From NCBI GenBank assembly GCA_046318675.1, contig JBKCUA010000028.1:1-59737 (forward strand): a stretch of DNA of 59,737 bases, written 5' to 3'. This document shows, one piece after another, positions 59,395-59,737 of this stretch. Within the stretch, counting starts at the first letter, position 1. Every line of letters begins with the position of its first letter. The notes under the pieces were generated by a model that was not told the DNA's origin, made no database searches, and was given only the letters and a program-made list of their open reading frames with translations. The translations under genes were made by a program, and so were the position numbers. Origin of the DNA: JBKCUA01 sp046318675 (lineage in GTDB: Bacteria; Pseudomonadota; Alphaproteobacteria; JAJTHO01).

Positions 59395-59737
59395 TTTTAA
59401 TAAAATTTTATATATCAGGCCAAGCCTTCCCCGCCGCATAAGAAGCGGGGGGAAGGGGGGATCAGTGCCCGCGATCAGCGAAGGATCGGGACTCCCGTTG
59501 TTTTGATTGAACCTGCTTTCCTGATTGGTGGTAGCTCTTTTACTGCCTGATCTCACAAGGGGGAGAGATTTTCAGTCTCTCTCCAGAATCTTGCGTCTTA
59601 CTTTCAAAAAACGCCTTCCGGGAATGTCTGTTTGGAAGCTGTCCGCCGCTGTTCTCGAATTTTCTTCCTTGGGTGTCTTGGTAGACAGATGAAAAGGAGA
59701 AGAGCGGTAGAGCCCTCGGTGCCTGGCCAGGTCTTTG
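59395..59737 (+). ncRNA. R4 element copy B: candidate structured RNA repeat downstream of the MFS gene
   Basis: Begins at the base after the MFS stop codon and runs to the window edge, so it may be incomplete. It matches copy A (28593-28932, opposite strand) along its whole length at roughly 75-80 percent by eye. Variable positions are concentrated in stems that keep pairing: CGATC/GATCG, GGAGAGA/TCTCTCC and CCGC/GCGG. Conserved blocks include GCGTCTTACTTTC and CGGTGCCTGGCCAGGTCTTT. No protein is conserved between copies. Confidence 0.6.

Overview
The window looks like part of the chromosome of a free-living alphaproteobacterium, possibly near the Rhodospirillales. The markers are an RcdA (DUF1465) homologue, an RpoH-type sigma factor, a zinc-finger protein of the NDUFS6-like family, BirA without an N-terminal repressor domain, and the dnaG-rpoD pair. 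Placement below class level is inference. Most of the DNA encodes housekeeping functions. Accessory DNA is present as small repeats, toxin-antitoxin loci, IS remnants and partial duplications of gene ends.

Layout. 0-0.7 kb: nested miniature elements and gene debris. 0.7-7.5 kb: acpP-fabF, a TPR protein, a polyprenyl-phosphate sugar transferase with birA, a nitroreductase coupled to hemW, and a small zinc-finger gene. 7.5-8.25 kb: a patch of debris made of the 3' end of a large unknown gene, the 3' end of yqeY, an IS5-type transposase tail and repeat ends. 8.25-18 kb: topA, a putative lipoprotein pair, the tightly overlapped cysI-mltA-dgkA operon, tRNA-Gly, two small unknown genes and dnaX. 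18-25 kb: a RelE/XRE toxin-antitoxin pair, D-cysteine desulfhydrase, a 607-residue protein of unknown function, an orphan OmpR-type regulator with DUF1328 and YfdX proteins, and rcdA. 25-34.2 kb: polA-ogt, msrA-pdxH, a brnTA locus with a broken toxin gene, yqeY, a divergent CFA-type methyltransferase, a periplasmic cyclophilin and panD. 34.3-40.1 kb: tenA and a carA/carB operon interrupted by an RNase T2 gene. 40.5-49.8 kb: dnaB, a DUF2237 gene with selO, a pentapeptide-repeat membrane protein, dnaG and rpoD. 49.8-59.7 kb: unknown genes, purA with a toxin-antitoxin cassette, a frameshifted IS30 element, a truncated unknown gene, argJ, rpoH and an LplT-like MFS transporter.

Main observations. 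(1) A roughly 340 bp element occurs downstream of pdxH and downstream of the MFS gene, in the same orientation relative to each gene. Several hairpins are kept by compensatory changes, so it is a good candidate for an undescribed repeated structured RNA. (2) Accessory genes sit next to duplicated ends of essential genes. A 77 bp copy of the purA 3' end brackets a toxin-antitoxin pair. A 51 bp copy of the dnaG start precedes a pentapeptide-repeat gene and forms a short upstream reading frame overlapping its start codon as ATGA. A 119 bp copy of the yqeY 3' end lies in the debris at 7.6 kb. (3) A perfect CIRCE operator overlaps the rpoH start codon. (4) An RNase T2 gene lies between carA and carB, overlapping both. 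(5) Two families of miniature inverted-repeat elements are present, one nested in the other.

All calls come from reading the sequence and translations by eye. No database search or folding program was run.
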